A stretch of 11,992 nucleotides of DNA from contig CAMZCV010000011.1 of assembly GCA_947305035.1 (NCBI GenBank), positions 1 through 11,992 of the forward strand, given 5' to 3'. Under the pieces are notes generated by a model. That model did no database searches and had not been told where the DNA came from. It saw only the letters and a list, made by a program, of their open reading frames with translations. Numbering within the stretch: position 1 is the stretch's first letter; each line of letters starts with the position of its first letter. Below are positions 1 to 6,513 of this stretch, piece after piece. The position numbers and the translations under genes are program-made. This stretch comes from an uncultured Coriobacteriales bacterium (GTDB lineage Bacteria; Actinomycetota; Coriobacteriia; Coriobacteriales; Atopobiaceae).

Positions 1-218
1 GTGTAGGTGCCCTCGATGGTGGCGATGGAGCCAGCGCCCGTGCCCTCGGTGCGCACGCCAGCGGCGGTGTAGAAGTACGTCCCTGCGGTCACGTCCGCAG
101 CCGTGGCGGTGGTGTCGGTCACGTCCACGAAAGACGCGGTACCGCCGCCTACCTTGGGTAGCAGCACGCTCGGCACGGCGGGGTACTGTGCGCCCAGCAG
201 GTCGATGTTTTGTGCCAT
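1..218 (-). CDS. Phage tail appendage protein, N-terminal part (cut by window edge)
   Basis: This gene starts at ATG 218 and runs off the left edge after about 72 codons, so the C-terminus is unknown. The visible protein begins MAQNIDLLGAQYPAVPSVLL. It continues with a Gly/Thr/Ala-rich stretch around DVTDTTATAADVTAGTYFY (residues about 33-51) that ends in a 'GVRTEGT' turn. This module is common in small beta-rich tail-tip and appendage proteins of gut phages, and the same pattern (DVxD...G...G..xxGT/S) recurs in the next gene upstream (228-908). A purine-rich ribosome site (AAGGGGG) sits just before the start and overlaps the stop codon of that gene, so the two are probably translationally coupled. 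An exposed role on the virion, such as host-surface contact, is inference; no enzymatic motif is visible. Confidence 0.7.
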   Translation of the reverse strand, partial: MAQNIDLLGAQYPAVPSVLLPKVGGGTASFVDVTDTTATAADVTAGTYFYTAAGVRTEGTGAGSIATIEGTY

Positions 219-227
219 GCATCCCCC

Positions 228-908
228 TTAGCTGATGGAGAGCACCTTGGTCGTTGCGTCCTGCGAGACGGTGGCAGACGTGAGGGTACCTGCGACATTG
301 AAAATCGTGACCCCGCTCTTGATGTTGCTTGCCTTCAAATCGGCATCCCCAACGATGGTCTGCACGCCCGTGAGGTAGGTGCCAGCGGCGATGGTCTGCG
401 CCGACGTGCCGGGCGTGATGGTCGCTGCGGCCTTGGTGGTCAGCTGCTCTGTCTCGCTGCCCGAGACGGTCACGGTGCCAGCGGTGCCAGCGCTCACGTA
501 GCCAGCCGAGACGCTGGGCGTGACGCTCTGCGACGCGCTCACAGTTGCCGTGATCTTTCCGTCGCTGCCCACTGAGATGGTCGGGGTCACGCTGATGGTG
601 GTCGCGGGAGTGGATGCGCTGCCCGATGCGACGGCCTTGCTCGCTGCGGTGGCGTAGTAGCCTGCAGGAGCCGTCACGGTTGCGCCCGAAACCGTCATGT
701 TGGTGCTGGTCTTGGTGGCGATGCTGCCCGTGTACTTGGTGCCGCCGCTGCCGTACCCGGTCACGCCGTTGAGCATCTGCCCGCCGCCCGTGATTGTGGC
801 ATCGCTCACGTCGTGGAACTCGGCGCTGCCGCTGCCGCTCGAAAGCGGGATGTTGACTTCACTTACGTCGCTGTACGTGATGCCGTTGATGACTACATTC
901 TTTGCCAT
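228..908 (-). CDS. Low-complexity beta-rich tail appendage protein
   Basis: This is a 226-residue protein made almost entirely of Ser, Thr, Ala, Val and Gly, with no long helix and few charged residues. In order it has an N-terminal head (MAKNVVINGITYSDVSEVNI), a 'FHDVSDATITGGG' module near residues 31-60, a 'VTAPAGYYATAASKAV' module near 78-93, a repetitive Ser/Thr/Val middle, and a C-terminal 'AGTYLTGVQTIVGDADL' plus 'SGVTIFNVAGT' module. I recognise these modules from structural proteins of gut siphophages, where they occur in tail-tip or fibre-like proteins. The start is ATG 908 with an AAGGAG site that overlaps the upstream stop codon. Function as a fibre, collar or decoration protein is inferred from position and composition. 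No catalytic or lectin signature is visible. Confidence 0.75.
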   Translation of the reverse strand: MAKNVVINGITYSDVSEVNIPLSSGSGSAEFHDVSDATITGGGQMLNGVTGYGSGGTKYTGSIATKTSTNMTVSGATVTAPAGYYATAASKAVASGSASTPATTISVTPTISVGSDGKITATVSASQSVTPSVSAGYVSAGTAGTVTVSGSETEQLTTKAAATITPGTSAQTIAAGTYLTGVQTIVGDADLKASNIKSGVTIFNVAGTLTSATVSQDATTKVLSIS

Positions 909-917
909 GTGCGCTCC

Positions 918-1196
918 TTAGCTCACGGATATGCGGCCGCCGCCGTGGTCGGTGATGAGGCCGTAGTTGCGGGGGATGGGGTTGACGATGAGGTCGGTGA
1001 GGACTACCTGCCCTGCGGTCGGGAATACCTGCGTCGAGCGTGTGGGCGTTATCTCGGTGGCACCCTCGTACGTCGGGTAGTCAGCCGAGACCATGCGCAC
1101 GTCCTGTGCGAGCGTCACGCCCTGCGTGGGGTCGCTCACGTCGAGCTGGTACCTGTCCTCGCTGACCTGCAGGCGGTGCTTGCAGCAGCAGGTCAT
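918..1196 (-). CDS. Small tail appendage protein with Cys-rich N-terminus
   Basis: This 92-residue protein starts at ATG 1196, with a GGAGG site seven bases upstream that begins inside the stop codon of the preceding gene. Residues 3-5 are three consecutive cysteines (MTCCCKHRLQV). Residues 43-65 form an 'EGATEITPTRSTQVFPTAG' motif, followed by 'VNPIPRNYGLI' and a short beta tail ending RISVS. The 'YEGxxEITPTR...AGxxxxxDxxVNxIPxNYG' pattern is one I recognise from tail-region proteins of gut phages, where it often forms the C-terminus of an appendage protein. The exact function is unknown. A structural role at the tail tip is inferred from the neighbours. The cysteine triplet is unusual and could bind metal or form disulphides, but nothing in the sequence proves it. 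Confidence 0.7.
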   Translation of the reverse strand: MTCCCKHRLQVSEDRYQLDVSDPTQGVTLAQDVRMVSADYPTYEGATEITPTRSTQVFPTAGQVVLTDLIVNPIPRNYGLITDHGGGRISVS

Positions 1197-1205
1197 GGCG
1201 CCCTC

Positions 1206-1505
1206 CTATTCGAGCACGGAGTCGAGAAGCTGCGTACCGATGGGGATGGAGCGCACGATCGTGGCTGTACGCTTGCCAGTGACATCCATCCAGTTAACCT
1301 GGACATCGCACGAGCCGCGCGAGAACGCCGCCGTCTCGGTCTGCGATAGCGTGACTTCAATGGTGGATGTGCCGTCTTCCACGGTCACGGTGGCATCGTC
1401 AATCGTGATTGCCGTCTCGCCCTGCTCCAGCGTGACATAGACAGCCATGCCCGTAAGGTCTGCGTCCACCGTGAGCGTGATGGTCGGTGTGGTGTAGGGA
1501 ATCAT
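1206..1505 (-). CDS. Small tail-tip protein, probable single Ig-like domain
   Basis: The real start is ATG 1505 (MIPYTTPTITLTVDADLTGM), giving 99 residues; the frame stays open further upstream, but only this start has a ribosome site (AGGAGGT, followed by CGC and then ATG). The protein reads as alternating beta strands: 'AVYVTLEQGETAITIDD', 'STIEVTLSQTETAAF', 'CDVQVNWMD', then a basic 'GKRTATIVRSIPI' strand. This is a small all-beta fold resembling the N-terminal domains of baseplate upper proteins. Similar proteins of about 100 residues sit after the tail hub gene in many Gram-positive siphophages. I infer that it anchors or bridges appendage proteins at the tail tip. The upstream gene's TAG stop forms part of this gene's ribosome site. 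Confidence 0.72.
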   Translation of the reverse strand: MIPYTTPTITLTVDADLTGMAVYVTLEQGETAITIDDATVTVEDGTSTIEVTLSQTETAAFSRGSCDVQVNWMDVTGKRTATIVRSIPIGTQLLDSVLE

Positions 1506-1513
1506 GCGACCTC

Positions 1514-2065
1514 CTAATAAGCCCATGTCGCGGTGACGCGGTAAGTCCTCGCCGCCTGCGTGCCGCCCGCGTTCTGGATGGTGACGGTGCCGTCGGTGGC
1601 GATGATGATGTAGGTGTCGCTCACGGTCGCGCCGTCCTTGGCAACGGGAAAGTAGAGTCCCATCTTGGGACGGTACCCCGCTGGGATGGCGCAGACGGAT
1701 GCCGTCCCCCACTGTGCGGATGGTGTGGTGCCGCTGCTCATGAGCGTGGCGCACGAGTTATGCGCATAGAACTGATTCGTGCCGGTGCCACCGAGAGAAG
1801 CGAGCGGGTACTCGTCCGCAGTGAGCGACGCATCCACTATCGCGTCGGTGTTGAGGTACGAGATGCGCACACGCGAACTCGTGGCAACATGGACGTTCGC
1901 AGCAACGCTCACGTCCTCCACCGTCGTGCCGGCAATGATCACGTCAACCGTGCCGTCGCTGTTGACGGCATCGACTGTCCCCCACCGCCACCGAGCAGAT
2001 GGAGCGGGCGTGGTCGGTGCGAGTGCCGCAGCGATGCGCGATGCCGCGTCTTGAATGCTATCCAC
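1514..2065 (-). CDS. Tail-tip protein with OB-fold-like N-terminus and beta-rich C-terminal domain
   Basis: This 183-residue protein uses a GTG start at 2065 behind a strong AGGAGG site located inside the end of the hub gene, which it overlaps by 8 bases. Residues 1-20 are a short Ala-rich helix. Residues 26-82 (RWRWGTVDAVNSDGTVDVII onward to IVDASL) look like the OB-fold domain of phage baseplate and hub-associated proteins (gpV/gp5-like). Residues 95-183 form a separate domain with 'CAIPAGYRPKMGLYFPV', 'TYIIIATDGTVTIQN' and 'TYRVTATWAY'. This IPAGYRP/DGTVTIQNA arrangement is common at the ends of phage tail-tip and receptor-binding proteins. A host-recognition role is therefore plausible but inferred. 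Cys105 and Cys125 are the only cysteines. Confidence 0.72.
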   Translation of the reverse strand: MDSIQDAASRIAAALAPTTPAPSARWRWGTVDAVNSDGTVDVIIAGTTVEDVSVAANVHVATSSRVRISYLNTDAIVDASLTADEYPLASLGGTGTNQFYAHNSCATLMSSGTTPSAQWGTASVCAIPAGYRPKMGLYFPVAKDGATVSDTYIIIATDGTVTIQNAGGTQAARTYRVTATWAY

Positions 2066-3161
2066 GCTCGAACCTCCTTAGCTCGCTCGTGCAGAGACAT
2101 CCAGCGCTGCCGACGGCGATGGTCTGGCGGCGAATCGCGAAGTTGCCAGAGATGCCAACGCTCGGCCATTCGAGCGCCACCACGTCACCCGTCCTCGCGC
2201 CGCACCACACGTGGCGGATTGTCACGCGGCGAATGACGGAGAGCTGGTTTTCCAGCAGTTCAGCGGCCTTCGCGTTGGCTTGCGCCTGCGTTGCCGCGTC
2301 GTTGTACTTGTAGACCGCCACCTTCTCGCGGCCTAGGTTCTCGATGCTCCACTCGGAAGCATGGTCTTCCGCTCGCCCGATGGTGGTCGATTCCTGGCTC
2401 TCGAAGAGCGCGATGACCACGTTGCAGATGTCGGTCGCGTCCCGCTCGTCGGTCGCGTCGTTGAGGAACGTCGCGGATGCTCCCTCGCGGAACGTCCAGA
2501 CGGGCGCCGATGCGTAGTCGATTGGCGTGCGCATGAGCACGCGCCCGTACTCGTCGGTCTGTGCCGCGCGGCATCCAGCGAAGCCCAGCATGCGGTTGAT
2601 TGCCGCGAGCTTGCTCTCGTCCCCATCCTCGTCGGACGATAGGCCGATTACCCACTTCGTGCCGAGCGTCTTCGTGTTCTGCGGTAGCGGATATGCGGTC
2701 GTGATGCAGTTGTTGTGGCAGATGAGCGCCACGTACGACGGAGCGTCCACGCCAGCATTTACGGTCACTGGCGGCGCGAAAGCATCCTGCTCCAGCTCCA
2801 TGAGCCGCCCGTCGAGACGCACGGTGCAGCTTGCGTTTGGCGCTTCGATGTCGCGTTTCGGGATTGACGGGAGCCACGTGCCGAGCACCACGTCCTCCAC
2901 CGTGCCATCCTCGAACGTGGCGAGCAGGTGGCAGCGGATGAGGTCGGTGCCGACGTTCGGCACCTCGGCGCACTCGATTGATGCGGTCGTGAACGTGTCC
3001 GTGTCGGAGTTGGTCTCGATGGTGCCGCCCGTGATCGCGTCAAGCGTCTCGGTCTCGGTGCCGGTTAGGTCGAAGTAGTTGCCATTGGCGTATGCGTACG
3101 ACTTGCGCGGAACGCGCCGCCAGACGTACGCGGCATCGAACGGCTTAGTCCAGTCGGCCAT
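2058..3161 (-). CDS. Tail hub / tail-associated protein (gp27-like), no lysin domain seen
   Basis: I choose ATG 3161 (MADWTKPFDAAYVWRRVPRK), giving 367 residues; it overlaps the upstream stop as TAATG, the usual sign of coupling. A GTG five codons earlier is an alternative start. The N-terminal half is beta-rich with an early 'SYAYANGNYFDLTGTETETLDAITGGTI' region and 'GTVEDVVLGTWLPSIPKRDI' (residues 86-105). The C-terminal half has 'AAINRMLGFAGCRAAQTDEYGRVLM' and ends with 'GARTGDVVALEWPSVGISGNFAI', as in baseplate hub proteins where the last domain returns to the ring. Position after the tape measure and tip protein supports a hub role closing the tail tube. No lysozyme, NlpC/P60 or peptidase motif is present, and its length is short for a tail lysin. 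The final codons encode the ribosome site of the next gene. Confidence 0.72.
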   Translation of the reverse strand: MADWTKPFDAAYVWRRVPRKSYAYANGNYFDLTGTETETLDAITGGTIETNSDTDTFTTASIECAEVPNVGTDLIRCHLLATFEDGTVEDVVLGTWLPSIPKRDIEAPNASCTVRLDGRLMELEQDAFAPPVTVNAGVDAPSYVALICHNNCITTAYPLPQNTKTLGTKWVIGLSSDEDGDESKLAAINRMLGFAGCRAAQTDEYGRVLMRTPIDYASAPVWTFREGASATFLNDATDERDATDICNVVIALFESQESTTIGRAEDHASEWSIENLGREKVAVYKYNDAATQAQANAKAAELLENQLSVIRRVTIRHVWCGARTGDVVALEWPSVGISGNFAIRRQTIAVGSAGCLCTSELRRFERG

Positions 3162-4405
3162 TAGGCTTCCACCCACCTAACCGCGTCCCATTCGACTGCG
3201 ACCTGCCACACGCGCCCGACGCCATGCGAGAACTTTGGCGTCATGTGAGCACGCCAACGGTGGCCGAGCGGGTCACGCAGCCAGCCGACTGGATGACGCA
3301 GCATGAGCGCGTTGAGACGGTCGGCGGTCGCTTGCGTGAGCGTGTCCCAGGTGACAGAGCCGCTAATCTCGCGCTCGCTCGTGCCGTACCAGACTGGCAA
3401 CCCATCGCCCTCTCCACCATCGGCGAAGTGGTAGGCGGTCCCGCCGTGCTCCATGCTGTAGCTCGCCTTTGGGTTGAACCGCGCGAGAACGCATTCAGCC
3501 GCGCCAGTGCCGTAGTTCATCGCCCAGTAGGTGGTCGTGATGGTCGCGGGGATGCTCGCTGGGATTGACGGAACGCCAGTGGCGGCAACGCCCGTTACCT
3601 CGTAGCTGTACTCCACGCCGAGCGGCGGGAGCGGGTCGCGCACGGTGTCACCGTCTGCGAGCCCTTCTGCAATGACGTGGCGCGTGCCGTCTGGCAGGAC
3701 GCGGGCGAGCATGATGGAGACCACGGCGGGCGTGGTGGACGGTGCTTCCACCGTCACGCTGGCGCTCATGTCGCTGTCTTCCACAACGATCGTGGCGGTC
3801 GGCGGGTCTGGAGCAGCCCAGCTCGTGGTGACGGTGTTTGTGGCGGTCGTGACTAGCCCGACGCCGTTGGTCACGTCGAGCCGAATCTCGTAGCTCGTGC
3901 CGTTCTCGATGCCTGCGAGGTCGGCAACGCCGAGCGTGAGCGTGCGCTGCGTCGGCGGCATCGTCGCGGAGTACATGACGCCGCTGTGGTCGGACGGCTG
4001 GAAGACGATGCTCTGTGCCGCCACGCCGTTGGGGTCATCGATTGACCACGTGACGTTGATTGGCAGCTCCGTGATGGTGCCGCTCGGCGAGAGCGAGATT
4101 GCGGAGTAGTCGGCAACGACGAACTGCGCCGTCGCTTCGTCGCTCGTGCCGTCCCCGTTGGTGGCGGTCACGCCGATTGCGTAGGTGCCTACCGCTGCGG
4201 GCGCATGCGACACGACCCACGTCTTGGTGAAGATTGCTTGCTCGAAAAGCGTCGCGGCCTTCGTCGTGACCACGGTGGAGCCAGAGTAGAGCGTGGTTGC
4301 GCATGACGTGACACTTGCATCTGTGACCCACGTGGCGCGGACGTTCGAGCCGAACGGGTAGACGGGACTTACGCCTTGGATGACTGGCGTTGACGGTGCC
4401 GCCAT
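3161..4405 (-). CDS. Tail-tip protein with three Ig/FnIII-like domains and a distal-tail-like C-terminus
   Basis: This 414-residue protein starts at ATG 4405, one base after the tape measure stop, with AAGGAGGT encoded by the last tape measure codons. Residues 5-97, 100-196 and 198-292 read as three Ig or fibronectin type III-like beta sandwiches, with typical closing strands such as 'GTYAIGVTATNGDGTSDEA', 'SYEIRLDVTNGVGLVT' and 'EYSYEVTGVAATG'. Residues 293-414 form a different domain ('CVLARFNPKASYSMEHGG', 'GWLRDPLGHRWRAHM', 'WQVAVEWDAVRWVEA') like the C-terminal part of minor tail or distal tail proteins that follow tape measure genes. I infer a ring or adaptor at the tail tip whose Ig domains project outward, perhaps to weakly bind carbohydrate. 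The distal-tail assignment needs structure-based confirmation. Confidence 0.72.
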   Translation of the reverse strand: MAAPSTPVIQGVSPVYPFGSNVRATWVTDASVTSCATTLYSGSTVVTTKAATLFEQAIFTKTWVVSHAPAAVGTYAIGVTATNGDGTSDEATAQFVVADYSAISLSPSGTITELPINVTWSIDDPNGVAAQSIVFQPSDHSGVMYSATMPPTQRTLTLGVADLAGIENGTSYEIRLDVTNGVGLVTTATNTVTTSWAAPDPPTATIVVEDSDMSASVTVEAPSTTPAVVSIMLARVLPDGTRHVIAEGLADGDTVRDPLPPLGVEYSYEVTGVAATGVPSIPASIPATITTTYWAMNYGTGAAECVLARFNPKASYSMEHGGTAYHFADGGEGDGLPVWYGTSEREISGSVTWDTLTQATADRLNALMLRHPVGWLRDPLGHRWRAHMTPKFSHGVGRVWQVAVEWDAVRWVEA

Positions 4406-4406
4406 G

Positions 4407-6509
4407 CTACCTCCTTACAGTCATGCCCATGCGGGCGCTGCTGTTGGCGTACTCGGCCACGGTCTCCAATGCGGCTGCGACCTTGGCATCCACCGGCACG
4501 AGATTGCCGTCGATGTAGTAGTTGTTGATGACGCCGCCATCCATCTCGTCGGCGATTGCGAGCGCGAACGGGCGCATCTTCGAGCCGCGCAGCGGGACAA
4601 TGGCTTCTGGTCCCGCTTCGCCAATTCCAGCCGCGTAGAGCGTCGGTCCCTCTGCGATGCCGCCCTTGGCGTGCCACGAAATGGAAAGATGCGGGATTAC
4701 GCCCTTGAGCAAGTCACCGACCGTCCATCCGCTCGGCGTGATGCCAAAGCTCGGCACGGGGATGTGCGGCCACGAGACGCTAAAGTTGAAGAATCCCTTG
4801 ATTTTGTCGATGGCATTCTTGACGGCATCCTTGGCCTTGTTGATTGGCTCGGTGATGGAGGTCTTGATGGACTCCCACGTGGACGATGCCTTGCTCTTGA
4901 TGGTCTCGAACGTCGTGGTGACCTTGGTCTTGATGTTCTCCACGGTGTCTTGGATTTTGCCCTTAAGCTCCATGAACTTCTGGTGGACCGCGCCCTTGAT
5001 GGAATCCACGATGGTGGAGATGGAGGTCTTGATGTTCTCCCAGATTTCGGAGAGCTTCGTCTTCAATCCCTCGAAGCCGTTCTGCGCATCCTCCACCAAC
5101 CACGTGACCGCTTCGATGACTGTGGTCGCGACCGTCATGAATGTCTCGGCGATGGATGCCACGATTGGCAGCAGACCAAAGATGGCGCTTCCAATCTGCC
5201 CCATGACCTCTGCCACGATTGGAGCGACCACGGCAACGAAGTTGGAGATTGCGTCCGCGAACGGTTGCCACGCGGACTTTATCGCGTCGATGTGCGGCGC
5301 GAGGTCGGCAAGGTGCTGCTGGATGCGCTCCATCATGTCACTGAACGCGGGCCCGTTGCCCGTCACGAAATCACCGAGCGGAGCGAGAGCCGTTGCGATG
5401 TCCCCGCCCAAGTCGGCAATCGCGCCGAGCGCTTCGCTCGCGGCATCGCCAAGCGGCGCGAAGAACTCCTGCACCGCTGCGAGCTTGTCTTCGAGCGTCG
5501 CAAGGAACTCGCTAACGGAGTCGGCGGCTGCGTCACCGAACGCCGAGCGCACGATGTCAGTGATGATCGTGGGCAGCGCTTCGAGCGCCTTTCTCGCCGC
5601 GATGGGGATTGACGCGAAGATGTTTCGAGCGACCTCCACGATGCGCGGCACGAGGTTGCCCAGGTACGTACCCAGCGAGTCGAAGACGTTCTGAATCGCG
5701 ACATCCAGCTCATCGCCGCCGCCAGCGACGGACGTGAGCAGGTTTGACCACGCACCTTGCAGCATGCTCCATGAGCCGCTGATGGTGGTGGCGGCTTCGA
5801 GAGCCGTCGTGCCGGTGATGCCCATCTCTGTCTGGATGACGTGGATGGCTTCTACCACGTCGGCGTAGTTGGAGATGTCGTAGTGCACGCCGCTGATTGC
5901 TTCCGCATCGGAAAGCAACCGCTCCATCTCGGAGCGCGTGCCGCCATAGCCCAACTTCAAGTTGTCGAGCATGGTGTAGTTCTGCTTGGCAAAGCCCTGG
6001 TATGCGTTCTGAATCGAGCGCATATCGGTGCCCATCTTGTTCGCATTGTCGGACATGTCCGTAATGGCCATGTCGGCGTACTGCGCTGCGGCTACCGTGT
6101 CTTGCCCGAGCGATTGGAGCAGGGATGCCGAAAAGCTCGTGACCGTCTCCATGTAGTCGTTCGCAGACAGTCCCGCCGACTCGAACGCACGTTGCGCGTT
6201 GGCCATGACGGTCGGCGCGGCATCGCCGAAAAGCGTCTCAACGCCGCCAGCAAGCTGCTCGAAGTCGGCATAGGCATCCACCGCCGAGCGCCCGAAGTCC
6301 ACGACGGCCTTTACCGCGAGGGCGCTTGCGACTATCTTCGCAATCTTGCCGACCGCGCCGAGCAGCCCGTTGCCGATTGACGCGCCAGCGGCGGTGCCGA
6401 CCGACTCCATGCCGCTTCCGCTAAGCTGCGAGCGCAGGTTTTTGGTAAACCCATCCGCGTTTGGCGAGACGCTTACGTACCCACTCGCAACTTCAGTCCC
6501 AGACGGCAT
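4407..6509 (-). CDS. Tape measure protein
   Basis: At 700 residues this is the longest gene in the window, placed directly after the tail chaperones. It starts at ATG 6509 (MPSGTEVASGYVSVSPNADG) behind an AGGTGA site. The N-terminal third is Ala/Gly-rich with 'AVVDFGRSAVDAYADFEQL' and 'GVETLFGDAAPTVMANAQRA', typical of tape measure proteins. Residues about 375-480 hold long hydrophobic stretches ('FVAVVAPIVAEVMGQIGSAI', 'LPIVASIAETFMTVATTVIE'), which in this family may help DNA cross the host membrane. Residues about 489-550 carry imperfect coiled-coil repeats. The C-terminus has the familiar 'AKGGIAEGPTLYAAGIGEAG' and 'EAIVPLRGSKM' motif. At about 0.15 nm per residue the tail would be near 105 nm, an estimate. 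No peptidase or lysozyme domain is visible. Confidence 0.95.
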   Translation of the reverse strand: MPSGTEVASGYVSVSPNADGFTKNLRSQLSGSGMESVGTAAGASIGNGLLGAVGKIAKIVASALAVKAVVDFGRSAVDAYADFEQLAGGVETLFGDAAPTVMANAQRAFESAGLSANDYMETVTSFSASLLQSLGQDTVAAAQYADMAITDMSDNANKMGTDMRSIQNAYQGFAKQNYTMLDNLKLGYGGTRSEMERLLSDAEAISGVHYDISNYADVVEAIHVIQTEMGITGTTALEAATTISGSWSMLQGAWSNLLTSVAGGGDELDVAIQNVFDSLGTYLGNLVPRIVEVARNIFASIPIAARKALEALPTIITDIVRSAFGDAAADSVSEFLATLEDKLAAVQEFFAPLGDAASEALGAIADLGGDIATALAPLGDFVTGNGPAFSDMMERIQQHLADLAPHIDAIKSAWQPFADAISNFVAVVAPIVAEVMGQIGSAIFGLLPIVASIAETFMTVATTVIEAVTWLVEDAQNGFEGLKTKLSEIWENIKTSISTIVDSIKGAVHQKFMELKGKIQDTVENIKTKVTTTFETIKSKASSTWESIKTSITEPINKAKDAVKNAIDKIKGFFNFSVSWPHIPVPSFGITPSGWTVGDLLKGVIPHLSISWHAKGGIAEGPTLYAAGIGEAGPEAIVPLRGSKMRPFALAIADEMDGGVINNYYIDGNLVPVDAKVAAALETVAEYANSSARMGMTVRR
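4860..5045 (-). repeat. Imperfect helical repeats in the tape measure protein
   Basis: Four copies of the pattern [W/V/F]-E-x-I-K-x-x-[I/V/A] are seen: WENIKTSI, VENIKTKV, FETIKSKA and WESIKTSI. They lie in about 60 residues of helical, Lys/Ser/Thr-rich sequence, and the DNA repeats 'gtcttgatg(t/g)(t/a)ctcc'-like words to match. Such regular aromatic or hydrophobic spacing is usual in tape measure proteins, which pack in register along the tail tube. The repeats are degenerate, so recent slippage is not obvious. Confidence 0.65.
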
Positions 6510-6513
6510 TCAA

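Noticed and set aside
1506..1754. N-terminal extension of the small Ig-like protein up to 1754
   Set aside because: This portion is an Arg/His-rich shadow of the OB-fold protein gene. The ribosome site and phage-like sequence begin at ATG 1505.
1..2065. Variable region of a diversity-generating retroelement in the appendage genes
   Set aside because: No reverse transcriptase, template repeat or long near-identical repeat is seen in the window; repeated protein modules are diverged and explained by ordinary module shuffling.
2260..2973. A 237-codon minus-strand open frame inside the hub gene
   Set aside because: It is Arg/His/Ala-rich, out of frame with the hub protein, and lacks a start signal; the hub frame is longer and makes sense as a phage protein.
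4380..5612. A 410-codon open frame on the plus strand opposite the tape measure gene
   Set aside because: It is rich in Arg, Asp and His in the way antisense frames of GC-rich genes are, has no ribosome site, and lies opposite a clear tape measure gene with known motifs.
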